Shown: in pieces, positions 15,239-23,291 of the stretch
Numbering within the stretch: the first letter of the stretch is position 1
Layout of the letters: each line of letters begins with the position of its first letter
Assembly (NCBI GenBank): GCA_002339125.1
Contig: DDJQ01000103.1
Coordinates: 1-36,713, forward strand
From: Alteromonadaceae bacterium UBA2620
Lineage (GTDB): Bacteria > Pseudomonadota > Gammaproteobacteria > Enterobacterales > Alteromonadaceae
Direction of reading: 5' to 3'
Length of the DNA: 36,713 nt
Translations under genes and position numbers: made by a program
The notes under the pieces: generated by a model
Told to the model about the DNA's origin: nothing
Database searches by the model: none
The model's input: only the letters and a program-made list of their open reading frames with translations

Positions 15239-15423
15239 AGTTTAAAATTTTGCCGGAACGTCAATTCGATGAGTCAGCATGGCCTGATAAACCCGCAGCG
15301 GCGCAAACGTTAAAACCTGCACCATCTCATTCACATTATTTTAAATATAGTCTACACCCTATGCATCTAAGCCCAAAATAGACATTATTTATAGAAATCA
15401 CCATTTTCTATGCCCTGTTAGGC

Positions 15424-15451
15424 TTTCAAATCTGCTCAAGTTACCTATAAT
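15424..15451 (+). promoter_or_regulatory. Candidate sigma-70 promoter of fur
   Basis: TTTCAA (15424-15429) lies 16 bp from a perfect TATAAT (15446-15451), about 35 bp before the fur start. No convincing Fur box overlaps it. Confidence 0.6.
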
Positions 15452-15485
15452 AGCGAGAAATTCGCATCCCAGATGTAGGCACCCA

Positions 15486-15911
15486 ATGGACCAAAATAAA
15501 GAATTAAAGAAAGCCGGCCTCAAAGTTACCTTGCCTAGATTAAAAATCCTGCAAATTTTGCAGGAGCCCAAAAATCAACACATCAGCGCAGAAGACGTGT
15601 ATAAGATTTTGATCGAACAAGGTGAAGAAATCGGCTTGGCTACTGTATACCGGGTTCTCAATCAGTTTGACGATGCCGGAATTTTAAATCGCCATCATTT
15701 TGAAGGCGGAAAGTCGGTATTTGAAATCAGTCACAAAGAGCATCATGACCATTTAGTCTGCCTGAAATGTGGCAAGGTTGTCGAATTCGAAGATGATCTG
15801 ATTGAACAGCGTCAGGAACAAATTGCCAAAGACAACAAGATGAAATTAACCCATCACAGTTTGTATCTTTATGGCGAATGTACCGACGAAAACTGTGAAA
15901 ACCTCGATTAA
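15486..15911 (+). CDS. fur: Ferric uptake regulator
   Basis: A 141-aa Fur repressor. The N-terminal winged helix (LKKAGLKVTLPRLKILQILQ, then GLATVYRVLNQFDDAGILNR) binds DNA. The regulatory metal site and dimer domain follow: HHFEGGKSVFEIS, HKEHHDHLVC, then the CxxC pair LKCG and a C-terminal CTDENCE pair that bind structural zinc. With ferrous iron it represses uptake and iron-sparing genes. It is monocistronic with its own promoter and terminator. Placement near fldA is conserved in gammaproteobacteria, though here two genes intervene. Confidence 0.98.
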   Translation: MDQNKELKKAGLKVTLPRLKILQILQEPKNQHISAEDVYKILIEQGEEIGLATVYRVLNQFDDAGILNRHHFEGGKSVFEISHKEHHDHLVCLKCGKVVEFEDDLIEQRQEQIAKDNKMKLTHHSLYLYGECTDENCENLD

Positions 15912-15916
15912 ACGTT

Positions 15917-15943
15917 AAAAGGAGTCTGAAAGACTCCTTTTTT
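15917..15943 (+). terminator. Rho-independent terminator of fur
   Basis: AAAAGGAGTC pairs with GACTCCTTTT around a short loop (TGAAA), followed by a T-run. It may also serve the convergent aminotransferase gene. Confidence 0.9.
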
Positions 15944-15965
15944 ATTTAAGCGACAGACTAAACGA

Positions 15966-16829
15966 CTACAACACAAACTTCTGTTCGCTGTAAACTGAGA
16001 ACACTTTTTCCCAGATCGCTCCAACCTTACCGTCACCTATCTGATTATCGCCAACTTTAACGATGGGCAGGATCTCTTTACCGGAACTGGTGATCCAGAC
16101 TTCATCAGCAGACAGTAACTCACCCACGGTAATCACCTCTTCAGACACTTCAATCCCGGCTATTTTAAGGCACTCCAGCACCAGCATCCGGGTGATCCCG
16201 GGGAGCAGTTGGTTATCCAGCGGCGGTGTTAAAGCCTTGCCTTCCTTAATAATAAACACATTACTGCTGCTCGCCTCGGTGATCTCACCCTGATGGTTAT
16301 ACAGCAGCGTTTCGGCATTACCTTCTTTGACGCTTTGCTGGAAATGCATCACATTCCCCAGCAGCGCCGTCGACTTAATATGGCAACGTTCCCAGCGTAA
16401 ATCTTCTGCCAGTGACACACTGGCACCTGGGTGCGCATGGCGATCGGCTTTAACCGGCGTCGATAAGGCGAAGGCAAAACCAAAAACCGTAGGTGTGACA
16501 CCTTCCGGATAAGCATGATAACGGCGGGTATCTGCACCACGACTGATATGCAGGTAAATACCGATATTGTCGCCCAATGCATCACGATTATCGTCAATAA
16601 GGCGCTGCACCAGCGCCTGCCACTCATCCTTATCGATTTTATAATCAATCTCAATGGCCGCCAGGCCCTTGGCAAAACGAGCCATATGCTGACTGAAGCC
16701 CACCATTTTTCCGGTATAGCTGGGGATCACTTCGTAAATACCGTCGCCGAAAAGAAAACCGCGATCCAGCGGTGAAATACGCGCTTGTTCCAACGGCACA
16801 AATTCGCCGTTTAAATATGCTATGGTCAT
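15966..16829 (-). CDS. D-amino-acid-aminotransferase-like PLP enzyme (fold type IV)
   Basis: A 287-aa class IV aminotransferase. Motifs are YLNGEFVPLEQARISPLDRG, FLFGDGIYEV, the catalytic Lys in ERCHIKSTALLGNV and the phosphate-binding EITEASSSNVF and LPGITRMLVLE. The SRGADTRRYH segment carries the RxH signature that contacts the substrate carboxylate in Bacillus-type D-alanine aminotransferases, favouring a D-amino acid substrate over branched-chain ones. It is the last gene of the pxp operon (35-bp gap). That context suggests it moves amino groups from glutamate or D-amino acids released in the same pathway; this is inference. Confidence 0.88.
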   Translation of the reverse strand: MTIAYLNGEFVPLEQARISPLDRGFLFGDGIYEVIPSYTGKMVGFSQHMARFAKGLAAIEIDYKIDKDEWQALVQRLIDDNRDALGDNIGIYLHISRGADTRRYHAYPEGVTPTVFGFAFALSTPVKADRHAHPGASVSLAEDLRWERCHIKSTALLGNVMHFQQSVKEGNAETLLYNHQGEITEASSSNVFIIKEGKALTPPLDNQLLPGITRMLVLECLKIAGIEVSEEVITVGELLSADEVWITSSGKEILPIVKVGDNQIGDGKVGAIWEKVFSVYSEQKFVL

Positions 16830-16864
16830 GAAAATCTCGTTGAGAAAACGCCCGGTCTACAGAC

Positions 16865-17797
16865 CTAACAAGATAGCCAGCGTTGAATAGCAGCCTGCAT
16901 CAGCAGCCATTTTGCTCTGGCATCATCGGCGTCGAGTTGATAAAAAGTTATCTTATCACCGGGAATGCTCTGTGCGAAATGATTCAGATCACTTCGGGCA
17001 ATCGTCCCGGCTTTGGGATAACCGCCAAGAGTTTGCCGATCGGCCATCATCACAATGGGCTGACCGTCGGGCGGAATTTGCATCGCGCCCAGCGCAATGG
17101 CTTCTGAATATAAAGCCCGTGAGGGTAGCTCTATGGCCGGCCCGCTTAACCGATAACCCATGCGATCGACCTGCGGCGTGATGGTGTATTCACTGCTGAG
17201 TAACCGCTGCCATTGCAGTGAGCTCAGCCAGTTATGCTGATAGCCAGGCACCAAGCCTATCCGTATTTCAGGCTGATAATCAGGGATCAATTGCGCCGGC
17301 AACGTGCCGGGCAGTTTTTGCTCTGATGCTACGCTGGCAACTGCCACTTCGTCACCCACCGATAATGGTTTACCATTATTTTGCAAACCGCCCAGCTGCT
17401 CACGCTTTACCATACTGGCACTGCCGACCACCCGGGGAAACTCAAAGCCGCCCTGAATCGCCAGATAATGTTTGCTGCCGATTCTTGCCGGCTCCACATC
17501 AAGCTGCTGGCCGGCGTTAACCTCTATTGACTGCCAGCCATGCTGAAGCTGATTATCCAGGGTGATCTGAGCGTCAGGCCCGGTAACGCTCACCACTGCC
17601 GGGCTAGTAAATTCCACGCCCAGGCCGCCAATAAACTCAATCGCTGTAGCGCTCTGCTGACCGCACAGTAAATTAGCCAGTGAAAATGCATGGGGATCCA
17701 ACGGTCCCGACTGACAGAATCCCTGATGTAGCTGCCCTTGCCGGCCGGCATCCACCGGATAGGCAGTCAAATCGATGCGGGTAAAACGTACTGCCAT
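16865..17797 (-). CDS. pxpC: 5-oxoprolinase subunit C (biotin-dependent carboxyltransferase family)
   Basis: A 310-aa KipA/PxpC protein. Family signatures are DAGRQGQLHQGFCQSGPLDP, FSLANLLCGQ, AIEFIGGLGVEF and, near the C-terminus, GAMQIPPDGQPIVMMADRQT and GGYPKAGTIARSDL. With PxpA and PxpB it forms the ATP-dependent prokaryotic 5-oxoprolinase that opens pyroglutamate to L-glutamate. Its start codon overlaps the pxpB stop by one base, so translation is coupled. Confidence 0.96.
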   Translation of the reverse strand: MAVRFTRIDLTAYPVDAGRQGQLHQGFCQSGPLDPHAFSLANLLCGQQSATAIEFIGGLGVEFTSPAVVSVTGPDAQITLDNQLQHGWQSIEVNAGQQLDVEPARIGSKHYLAIQGGFEFPRVVGSASMVKREQLGGLQNNGKPLSVGDEVAVASVASEQKLPGTLPAQLIPDYQPEIRIGLVPGYQHNWLSSLQWQRLLSSEYTITPQVDRMGYRLSGPAIELPSRALYSEAIALGAMQIPPDGQPIVMMADRQTLGGYPKAGTIARSDLNHFAQSIPGDKITFYQLDADDARAKWLLMQAAIQRWLSC

Positions 17798-18504
17798 CAG
17801 GCCGACTCCTCTGCTGTCTGCACCAGTGCGTGATACTCATCTTCACTGATGGCATAAAACTCCACCTGGTCACCCGCCTGCATCAATGTTGGCTCTTTAG
17901 CGCCGGGTTTATACAAATCCACCGGGCACAGGCCAAGTAAATGCCAGCCACCGGGCGAGACATCCGGATAGACTGCCGTCTGCCGATCGGCAATCGCAAC
18001 AGCGCCCTTAGGTACCGCTTTACGCGGGTTTGCCAGACGCGGTGTAGCCAGCTCTGCCGCCAGCTCTCCCAGATAGGCAAAGCCTGGCGCAAACCCCACA
18101 GCAAAAACGGTGTAAGCAGACTGCTGATGACATTCAATAATCTCGGTAGCAGATAATCCAGTGGTATTGCTCACCAGCTCGAGATCATTGGCCTCAGGCG
18201 CGCCGTACCACACCGGCAGACGGTGTAATGTGGAGGGAGTCTGACTATTGGTATCGGTTATCGGTAGTTGTTTAACAAACTGATAAACGCCGTGGTAATC
18301 CACCTCGCTCATATTAAACACCAGCATTAAACTGTCGTAGGAAGGCACCAGCTCAGTTAACCAGTGGGGACGATGCGCCATCAGCGCTTGATTAAGCGCG
18401 GTAATTGCCTGGTTCTGCGCGGCCAGATCAGCACCGCTGGTATAGAAAATAACACCGTCTTCACCGGCGGTCTGCACTGCCCGTATCGTACCGAAAGGTT
18501 GCAT
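17797..18504 (-). CDS. pxpB: 5-oxoprolinase subunit B (KipI family)
   Basis: A 235-aa KipI/PxpB protein (allophanate hydrolase subunit 1 family). Visible signatures are LVPSYDSLMLVFN, LPVWYGAPEANDLELVSNTT, FAVGFAPGFAYLGELAAELA, TPRLANPRKAVPKGAVAIAD and TAVYPDVSPGGWHLLGLCPV. It is a subunit of 5-oxoprolinase. It follows pxpA with a 1-bp gap and overlaps pxpC. Length is normal for the family. Confidence 0.96.
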   Translation of the reverse strand: MQPFGTIRAVQTAGEDGVIFYTSGADLAAQNQAITALNQALMAHRPHWLTELVPSYDSLMLVFNMSEVDYHGVYQFVKQLPITDTNSQTPSTLHRLPVWYGAPEANDLELVSNTTGLSATEIIECHQQSAYTVFAVGFAPGFAYLGELAAELATPRLANPRKAVPKGAVAIADRQTAVYPDVSPGGWHLLGLCPVDLYKPGAKEPTLMQAGDQVEFYAISEDEYHALVQTAEESA

Positions 18505-18505
18505 A

Positions 18506-19273
18506 TCAGGCGTTCGCTCCTGGCCTCACGTGGTTCAGCTTACGTTTGGTTAACGCAACCCGCAGCGACTCTGCCATGGCGACTGCACCAGGCGAATCAC
18601 CGTGCACACACAGGGTATCCACCGGCATGCTCAAAACGCTGTCGTCACTGGTAACGATTATTCCGTCGTCCATTAACCGGGTAGCCTGTTCATACGCTTG
18701 CTCTTCACTAAGCACTGCGCCGGATTGCTTGCGCGACATCAGGTAACCATCTGGGGTGTATTTACGATCGGCAAAGGCTTCAAATAATAACACCAGGCCA
18801 AATTCAGCGGCCTCCTGGCTTAATTGCTGATGGTCCGGATGGGCTTGTATCATCAGAGGAGTATCCGCAACCGAACAGCTGGCAACAGCCTGCATAACGG
18901 TGCGCCGCAGCGCAGGCTGTTTCATAAGATCGTTATATAAAGCGCCATGGGGTTTAATGTACTCCACCTCGCCGCCCTGTGCCCGGGCCATCCCATCAAG
19001 TGCAGCAATCTGGTAATGCAGGCAGGCAATCAGTTCATCATCGGCCATGGCCAGGCTACGGCGGCCAAAACCAGCCAGGTCGGGATAACTCGGGTGCGCG
19101 CCAATGGCCACGTTGTGCTCAATGGCCAGGCCAATGGCTTTTTGCAGAGTAAGCGGGTCGCCTGCGTGAAAACCACAGGCAATATTAGCCATGTCGATAT
19201 GAACCATGATTTGTTCATCAACAGGCATCGTCCAGGCGCCATAACTTTCGCCTAAATCGCAATTTAACATCAT
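18506..19273 (-). CDS. pxpA: 5-oxoprolinase subunit A (LamB/YcsF family)
   Basis: A 255-aa PxpA protein. The hallmark motifs are LNCDLGESYGAW, MANIACGFHAGDPLTLQKAI, VAIGAHPSYPDLAGFGRRSL, VEYIKPHGALYND and, near the C-terminus, TLCVHGDSPGAVAMAESLR, including conserved acidic and His residues of the active site. First gene of pxpA-pxpB-pxpC-aminotransferase. There are two adjacent ATGs (19273 and 19270) and only a weak ribosome site. It is divergent from the cvfB-like gene with 66 bp between, where both promoters must lie. The operon salvages 5-oxoproline, a by-product of glutamine cyclisation and glutathione turnover. Confidence 0.97.
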   Translation of the reverse strand: MMLNCDLGESYGAWTMPVDEQIMVHIDMANIACGFHAGDPLTLQKAIGLAIEHNVAIGAHPSYPDLAGFGRRSLAMADDELIACLHYQIAALDGMARAQGGEVEYIKPHGALYNDLMKQPALRRTVMQAVASCSVADTPLMIQAHPDHQQLSQEAAEFGLVLLFEAFADRKYTPDGYLMSRKQSGAVLSEEQAYEQATRLMDDGIIVTSDDSVLSMPVDTLCVHGDSPGAVAMAESLRVALTKRKLNHVRPGANA

Positions 19274-19339
19274 AAGCGGTTAGTTCTTCGTGACATATCG
19301 GTTATCATGTTACTTGTTTTATTTTAAAAGTCAGTCCCC

Positions 19340-20173
19340 ATGCTAAAAATTGGTCAGATTAACCCGCTTAAAGTGGTTGGAGAATTTCCCTTCGGTTATC
19401 AGTTGTCTCACGCGGATGATGATCGCAGTATTGTGCTTACCGAAGAGGTAGAGCAACCACTGGCGGTCGACAGCGAAGTGCAGGCCATGGTGTATACCGG
19501 TGAAAACGGTCAGCTAGCGGCCAGCCTGGCAACGCCAAAAATTCTGGCCGGTGAGGTAAAGGTATTAAAAGCGGTGGGTGTTACCGATTTTGCCGCTTTT
19601 TTCGACTGGGGATTGCCGCGCGATTTGATGGTTCCCCGCCAGAACCAGGCAATGCCGGTAAATCAGGGCATGATGTACCCGGTTTACCTGTATTTTGATG
19701 AGCCCACCGGTCGTCTGCTGGGTACCACCAAATTACACCCGTTTTTAAGTGAAAATGGCATCTACTTTAAGGCCGGCCAGGAAGTCGAACTGATTGTCTG
19801 TGGCCAGACCGACTTAGGTTACAAAGTGGTCATCAACCAGACTCACCTGGGGTTAGTATTTGCCAGTGACGCCTTTAAGAAGCTGCGCATTGGCGATGAA
19901 ACTACCGGATACATTAAACAGGTGCGTGAAGACGGCAAAATCGACGTTGCCCTGCAACAGGTTAACGCTACCGGGCGGGATGCCCTACAACAGGCTATCC
20001 TCGACGACCTGGAAGCGCACGGTGGCTTTTCCACACTCACCGATAAAAGCCCCCCGGAAGAAATTTACGCTCACTTTAACGTGAGTAAAGCGGCTTACAA
20101 ACGCGCTTTGGGCGCTTTGTATAAACAGCAGAAAATTAAACTGGATAAACAAAAAATCACTCTGGTGGAATAA
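19340..20173 (+). CDS. cvfB: S1-like RNA-binding protein (CvfB/YitL family)
   Basis: A 277-aa protein with tandem OB/S1-type domains and a C-terminal winged helix, the CvfB architecture. Evidence includes LKVVGEFPFGYQLSHADD near the N-terminus, VGVTDFAAFFDWGLPRDLMV (an S1-like segment), TGRLLGTTKLHPFL, GLVFASDAFKKLRIGDETTG, YIKQVREDGKIDVALQQ and the C-terminal HFNVSKAAYKRALGALYKQQ. CvfB binds RNA and affects virulence gene expression in Staphylococcus; its role in gammaproteobacteria is unclear. No Shine-Dalgarno sequence is visible. The OsmC-family gene follows after 5 bp, so the two form an operon. Confidence 0.88.
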   Translation: MLKIGQINPLKVVGEFPFGYQLSHADDDRSIVLTEEVEQPLAVDSEVQAMVYTGENGQLAASLATPKILAGEVKVLKAVGVTDFAAFFDWGLPRDLMVPRQNQAMPVNQGMMYPVYLYFDEPTGRLLGTTKLHPFLSENGIYFKAGQEVELIVCGQTDLGYKVVINQTHLGLVFASDAFKKLRIGDETTGYIKQVREDGKIDVALQQVNATGRDALQQAILDDLEAHGGFSTLTDKSPPEEIYAHFNVSKAAYKRALGALYKQQKIKLDKQKITLVE

Positions 20174-20178
20174 TAACA

Positions 20179-20574
20179 ATGAAAGCGACAGTCAGTTGGC
20201 AACAAGCCCTTACCTTCTCAGGAAAAACCGAAAGCGGTTTTAGTCAGACCCTCGATGGCAATGGTGAAACCCTGTCTCCCATGGAAACAGTACTGCTGGC
20301 GGTTGGCGCCTGCTCCAGTATCGATGTAGTAGATATTCTTAAAAAGCGCCGCCTGACCATTCACGACTGCCAGTGCGAACTGGAAGCAGAGCGCGCCGAA
20401 GAGGCGCCGCGGGTATTTACTAAAATCCATGCCCATTACATTGTAAGCGGTGACAACTTAAAAGAAAAAGACGTCGACCGCGCAGTATCCCTTTCGGCCG
20501 AGAAGTACTGCTCGGTGATGCTGATGTTAAAAGGCAATGTGGATATCACCACCAGCTACACAATTGTCGATTAA
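20179..20574 (+). CDS. OsmC family protein (YhfA-like)
   Basis: A 131-aa OsmC/Ohr-fold protein. The segments SPMETVLLAVGACSSIDVVD and SAEKYCSVMLMLKG each carry one of the two Cys residues expected of the thiol-dependent peroxidase site (about residues 48 and 114). YhfA-type OsmC proteins have this length and these positions. It is predicted to be a cytoplasmic homodimer reducing organic hydroperoxides, although the YhfA subgroup has no firm function. Translated right after the cvfB-like gene; this pairing may be stress related. Confidence 0.9.
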   Translation: MKATVSWQQALTFSGKTESGFSQTLDGNGETLSPMETVLLAVGACSSIDVVDILKKRRLTIHDCQCELEAERAEEAPRVFTKIHAHYIVSGDNLKEKDVDRAVSLSAEKYCSVMLMLKGNVDITTSYTIVD

Positions 20575-20586
20575 CAATCATTTTTC

Positions 20587-20615
20587 GGCGGGCAGTTAAT
20601 CCTGAACAGCCCGCC
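20587..20615. terminator. Inverted repeat between convergent genes
   Basis: GGCGGGC pairs with GCCCGCC across a 15-nt loop, 13 bp after the OsmC-family stop and 7 bp from the MFS stop. There is no clear T-run on either side, so terminator activity is uncertain. Confidence 0.45.
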
Positions 20616-20621
20616 CATTCA

Positions 20622-21845
20622 TCATACTGCTAAGGGTTGCTCCCGCAGTCGGGGGACTGGCCGCTCATCAATAAACACATGTACCAGCGCAGTAACCAGT
20701 GCAATCGAACAGGCACTCCACCACACCACATCGTAAGAACCGGTAAGGTCGAACAAATAGCCGCCCAGCCAGACACCGCTGAATGATCCCAGCTGGTGAC
20801 TTAGAAAAACAATACCGTACAACAGCCCCATGTAAGGCAGGCCAAATAATTGTGCCACCAGCCCGGACGTTGGCGGTACAGTGGCTAACCACAGCAATCC
20901 GGTAACAATAGAAAACAGGTACACCGACATTTCACTCATTTCAAACAGCATAAAAGCGGCTATCGCAATCGCCCGCAACGCGTAGATAATGGTCAGCAGG
21001 TTTTTCTTGGAGTATTTGCCCGACCAGGAGCCGGATAGCAGACAACCAAAGATATTGAACAATCCAATCAGCGATAAACTCACTACCGCGGTGTTAGCAG
21101 AAAACCCTCGGTCACTTAAAAAAGCCGGCATGTGCACGGTAATAAATGCCAGTTGAAAACCACAGACAAAAAAGCCCACTACAATCAGCCAGTAATGCCA
21201 GTAACCACAAGCCTCTTTCAGTGCCTCGCGCATGGTTTGTGCGGTACTGTCTTTATTAACCGCCAGTTGCGCCCCGCCCGATTGCCGGAACGTAGCAGCC
21301 AGCACCGCCATTAACAATGAACATCCGGCCAGCAATAACAGCGCGTTCACCCAGCCAAACCCGAGAATAAATTCCTGGGCAACCGGCACGACCAGAAGCT
21401 GCCCGGCAGACCCTGCGGCACTGCCAAGCCCCAGCGCAAAAGCGCGCTTTTCCACCGACACCATGCGCGCCATAGCGGGTAACACCACGCCAAAACCGGT
21501 GGCGGCAATCCCCATTCCCATCAGCAATCCTGCGCCGGCATTCAAACCGGCAACCGAATCTGTTGTGGCGGTTATGGCTAACCCCGCCGCATATAAAAAG
21601 GCGCCAACCACTACGGTTCTGGCCGTACCGTATTTATCGGCAATAGCGCCGGCGACAGGTTGTGATAATCCCCACCACAGATTTTGCAACGCCAACGCAA
21701 AAGCAAATACTTCGCGGCCATAACCAAACTCGGCCGACACCGGCTCCATAAAGAAGCCCATGGACGATCGAATACCAAAGTTTAGAGCCAGAAGGATACA
21801 AATAAAGGCAATGGAAAAGCTGACTAATTTAACCGGTGCTGACAT
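20622..21845 (-). CDS. MFS transporter (OxlT/monocarboxylate-like)
   Basis: A 407-aa major facilitator protein with about 12 membrane helices. TM1 is VSFSIAFICILLALNFGIRS; the loop 2-3 signature is VAGAIADKYGTARTVVVGAF; TM4 holds the Gly-rich GAGLLMGMGIAATGFGVVLP; the middle loop (about 190-220) is charged; the C-terminal half repeats the pattern (LLSGSWSGKYSKKNL). The Gly-rich TM4 and the overall pattern resemble OxlT-type organic-anion carriers, but the substrate is unknown. I set the start at ATG 21845, which gives a normal short N-terminus; a GTG at 21917 in the same frame would add 24 residues. Neither has a good ribosome site. Confidence 0.88.
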   Translation of the reverse strand: MSAPVKLVSFSIAFICILLALNFGIRSSMGFFMEPVSAEFGYGREVFAFALALQNLWWGLSQPVAGAIADKYGTARTVVVGAFLYAAGLAITATTDSVAGLNAGAGLLMGMGIAATGFGVVLPAMARMVSVEKRAFALGLGSAAGSAGQLLVVPVAQEFILGFGWVNALLLLAGCSLLMAVLAATFRQSGGAQLAVNKDSTAQTMREALKEACGYWHYWLIVVGFFVCGFQLAFITVHMPAFLSDRGFSANTAVVSLSLIGLFNIFGCLLSGSWSGKYSKKNLLTIIYALRAIAIAAFMLFEMSEMSVYLFSIVTGLLWLATVPPTSGLVAQLFGLPYMGLLYGIVFLSHQLGSFSGVWLGGYLFDLTGSYDVVWWSACSIALVTALVHVFIDERPVPRLREQPLAV

Positions 21846-22058
21846 GAAGAAATCCGAAAATGGTGAAATAAAATTTGAAGTGAATCCCAGGCCAGTAATT
21901 GTTACAGCCCCAACCACAATTGTCGCCTATTGATTGTATTTTTCTGCTCTTGGGGGCCTGAATGACAGAAAAAGTGTTTCCACGCTCGCTAAAATAGTCA
22001 AAATCCTCAACATATAACCAATTCACTCAACAGTTAGCCATTACCGCCACACCAAATT

Positions 22059-22090
22059 GATACAATTGCTTACACAAAGATACAACTGCT
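22059..22090 (+). promoter_or_regulatory. Direct repeat GATACAAYTGCT, 20-bp phased; putative activator site
   Basis: GATACAATTGCT (22059-22070) and GATACAACTGCT (22079-22090) repeat with a 20-bp period, two helical turns, just upstream of a candidate promoter. Such phased direct repeats are typical for OmpR-type response regulators or other activators. Confidence 0.55.
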
Positions 22091-22093
22091 CGC

Positions 22094-22122
22094 TAATTTA
22101 TTGTTTTGTAGGGATTTATACT
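22094..22122 (+). promoter_or_regulatory. Candidate promoter of the plus-strand RND operon
   Basis: TATACT (22117-22122) is a good -10. The -35 position (near 22094-22099) is poor, which suits a promoter that needs an activator bound at the adjacent direct repeats. Confidence 0.45.
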
Positions 22123-22189
22123 TTACTTAACAATTTGGCACAGCGAATGCTGTCAGGCGTATATAACAATATACTTTCAAGGTAACACG

Positions 22190-23272
22190 ATGGAACACGT
22201 AAAGACCCACCGCAACATCAGCTCATTACTTATTGCCGGCCTGCTGGCCAGTAGCGTGACCTTAACCGGTTGTATCGACGCCGAGGCCACTGACACAAAA
22301 GCAGAACAAAAAGAAGAAGTGGTTGTCAGCATTCCCGTAGAAGCCACGTCTGTCACCATGGGTGATATCTCATCGAGCTATCAGACCACCGCCATATTAG
22401 AAGCCAAAGAAGAAGCGTTTGTAGTCGCCCGGGCGTCAGGTATTGTTGAGCACATTTTTGTCGAAGAAGGCGATTATGTCGAAAAGGGTCAGGTACTTGC
22501 CCAGCTCGACAAAAAACGTTACGAGTTAAACCTGAGTAAAGCCCGTGCCGATCTCACCGGTATCGAAAAAGAATTAAGCAAAATTAAGAAAGTGTATTCC
22601 AGCAAGCTGGTGAGCGACGACACCTTTGATAAGCTCACCGCCCAGTACGAAGCAGCCAAAGCCGTGCTGGCACTGGCCGAATTGGATCTTAAAGAAACTA
22701 CCATCACCGCCCCCATCAGCGGTTACATTGCCGAACGTAATGCCAAGGTGGGTAACCTTACCGAGTCTTTCCAGCGCGAAAGAATGTTCCATATTGTTCA
22801 GCAAAAAGCCTTACAGGGAATTGTTTATCTGCCTGAAAGCGAAATGGCCTCCATTGCGGCAAAACAAAATGCCAGCCTGAAAATTGCAGCGCTGGGTAAC
22901 GCCACGGTAACTGGCTATGTAGAACGGATCAGCCCGGTAGTTGATGCGACCACCGGTACCTTTAAAGTTACCCTCACCGTACCTAATACCAACGGCCGTC
23001 TGAAAGCCGGTATGTTTTCTGAAGTCTCTATTGATTACGATACTCACGCTAATGCGACCTTATTACCCCGTAAAGCACTGTTAACCATCGACGATCAAAC
23101 CAGTGTGTTTGTGGTGGAAGAAGGCGTAGCGAAAAAGCTTGATGTGACCACCGGCTTTGAGAACGGTGAATTTATCGAAATTACCAACGGCCTTACTGGT
23201 TCAGAAACCGTTGTTACCGTCGGGCATCACAATCTGAAGGATGCGTCACCAGTTGAAATTGTAAACAGCTGA
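22190..23272 (+). CDS. RND efflux adaptor lipoprotein (membrane fusion protein)
   Basis: A 360-aa AcrA/MdtA-type adaptor. The N-terminus carries a lipoprotein signal with lipobox LTGC (Cys about residue 28), so it is anchored in the periplasmic leaflet by lipid, unlike the membrane-helix adaptor of the minus-strand pump. The domains are lipoyl half 1 (ARASGIVEHIFVEEGDYVEK), a short alpha hairpin (about 105-160), lipoyl half 2 (TITAPISGYIAERNAKVGNL), a beta-barrel (VDATTGTFKVTLTVPN) and a membrane-proximal domain. AAGG precedes the ATG. It is first in a three-gene operon with two permeases; no outer-membrane channel gene is present. Confidence 0.95.
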   Translation: MEHVKTHRNISSLLIAGLLASSVTLTGCIDAEATDTKAEQKEEVVVSIPVEATSVTMGDISSSYQTTAILEAKEEAFVVARASGIVEHIFVEEGDYVEKGQVLAQLDKKRYELNLSKARADLTGIEKELSKIKKVYSSKLVSDDTFDKLTAQYEAAKAVLALAELDLKETTITAPISGYIAERNAKVGNLTESFQRERMFHIVQQKALQGIVYLPESEMASIAAKQNASLKIAALGNATVTGYVERISPVVDATTGTFKVTLTVPNTNGRLKAGMFSEVSIDYDTHANATLLPRKALLTIDDQTSVFVVEEGVAKKLDVTTGFENGEFIEITNGLTGSETVVTVGHHNLKDASPVEIVNS

Positions 23273-23291
23273 TAGCCGCCAGGAGATTGTT

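Larger units (their letters stand above)
15157..15485. other. Intergenic region between the chemoreceptor and fur
   Basis: About 330 bp between divergent genes. It holds the sigma-28-like element on the left and the fur promoter on the right. A short open frame on the plus strand here has no ribosome site and no recognisable product, so I treat the rest as non-coding. Confidence 0.5.
21846..22189. other. Intergenic region between MFS and RND operons
   Basis: About 340 bp of mostly AT-rich DNA between divergent genes. The left part may hold the MFS promoter. The right part holds the direct repeats and promoter of the RND operon. I see no gene in it. Confidence 0.5.

Noticed and set aside
11645..15264. 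Shared TGCCGGAACGTC at about 11645 and 15252
   Set aside because: A 12-base match with no symmetry and unrelated positions; probably chance.
15148..15381. 77-codon plus-strand frame between the chemoreceptor and fur
   Set aside because: No Shine-Dalgarno sequence, composition unlike a protein, and it overlaps the sigma-28-like promoter and the chemoreceptor ribosome site.
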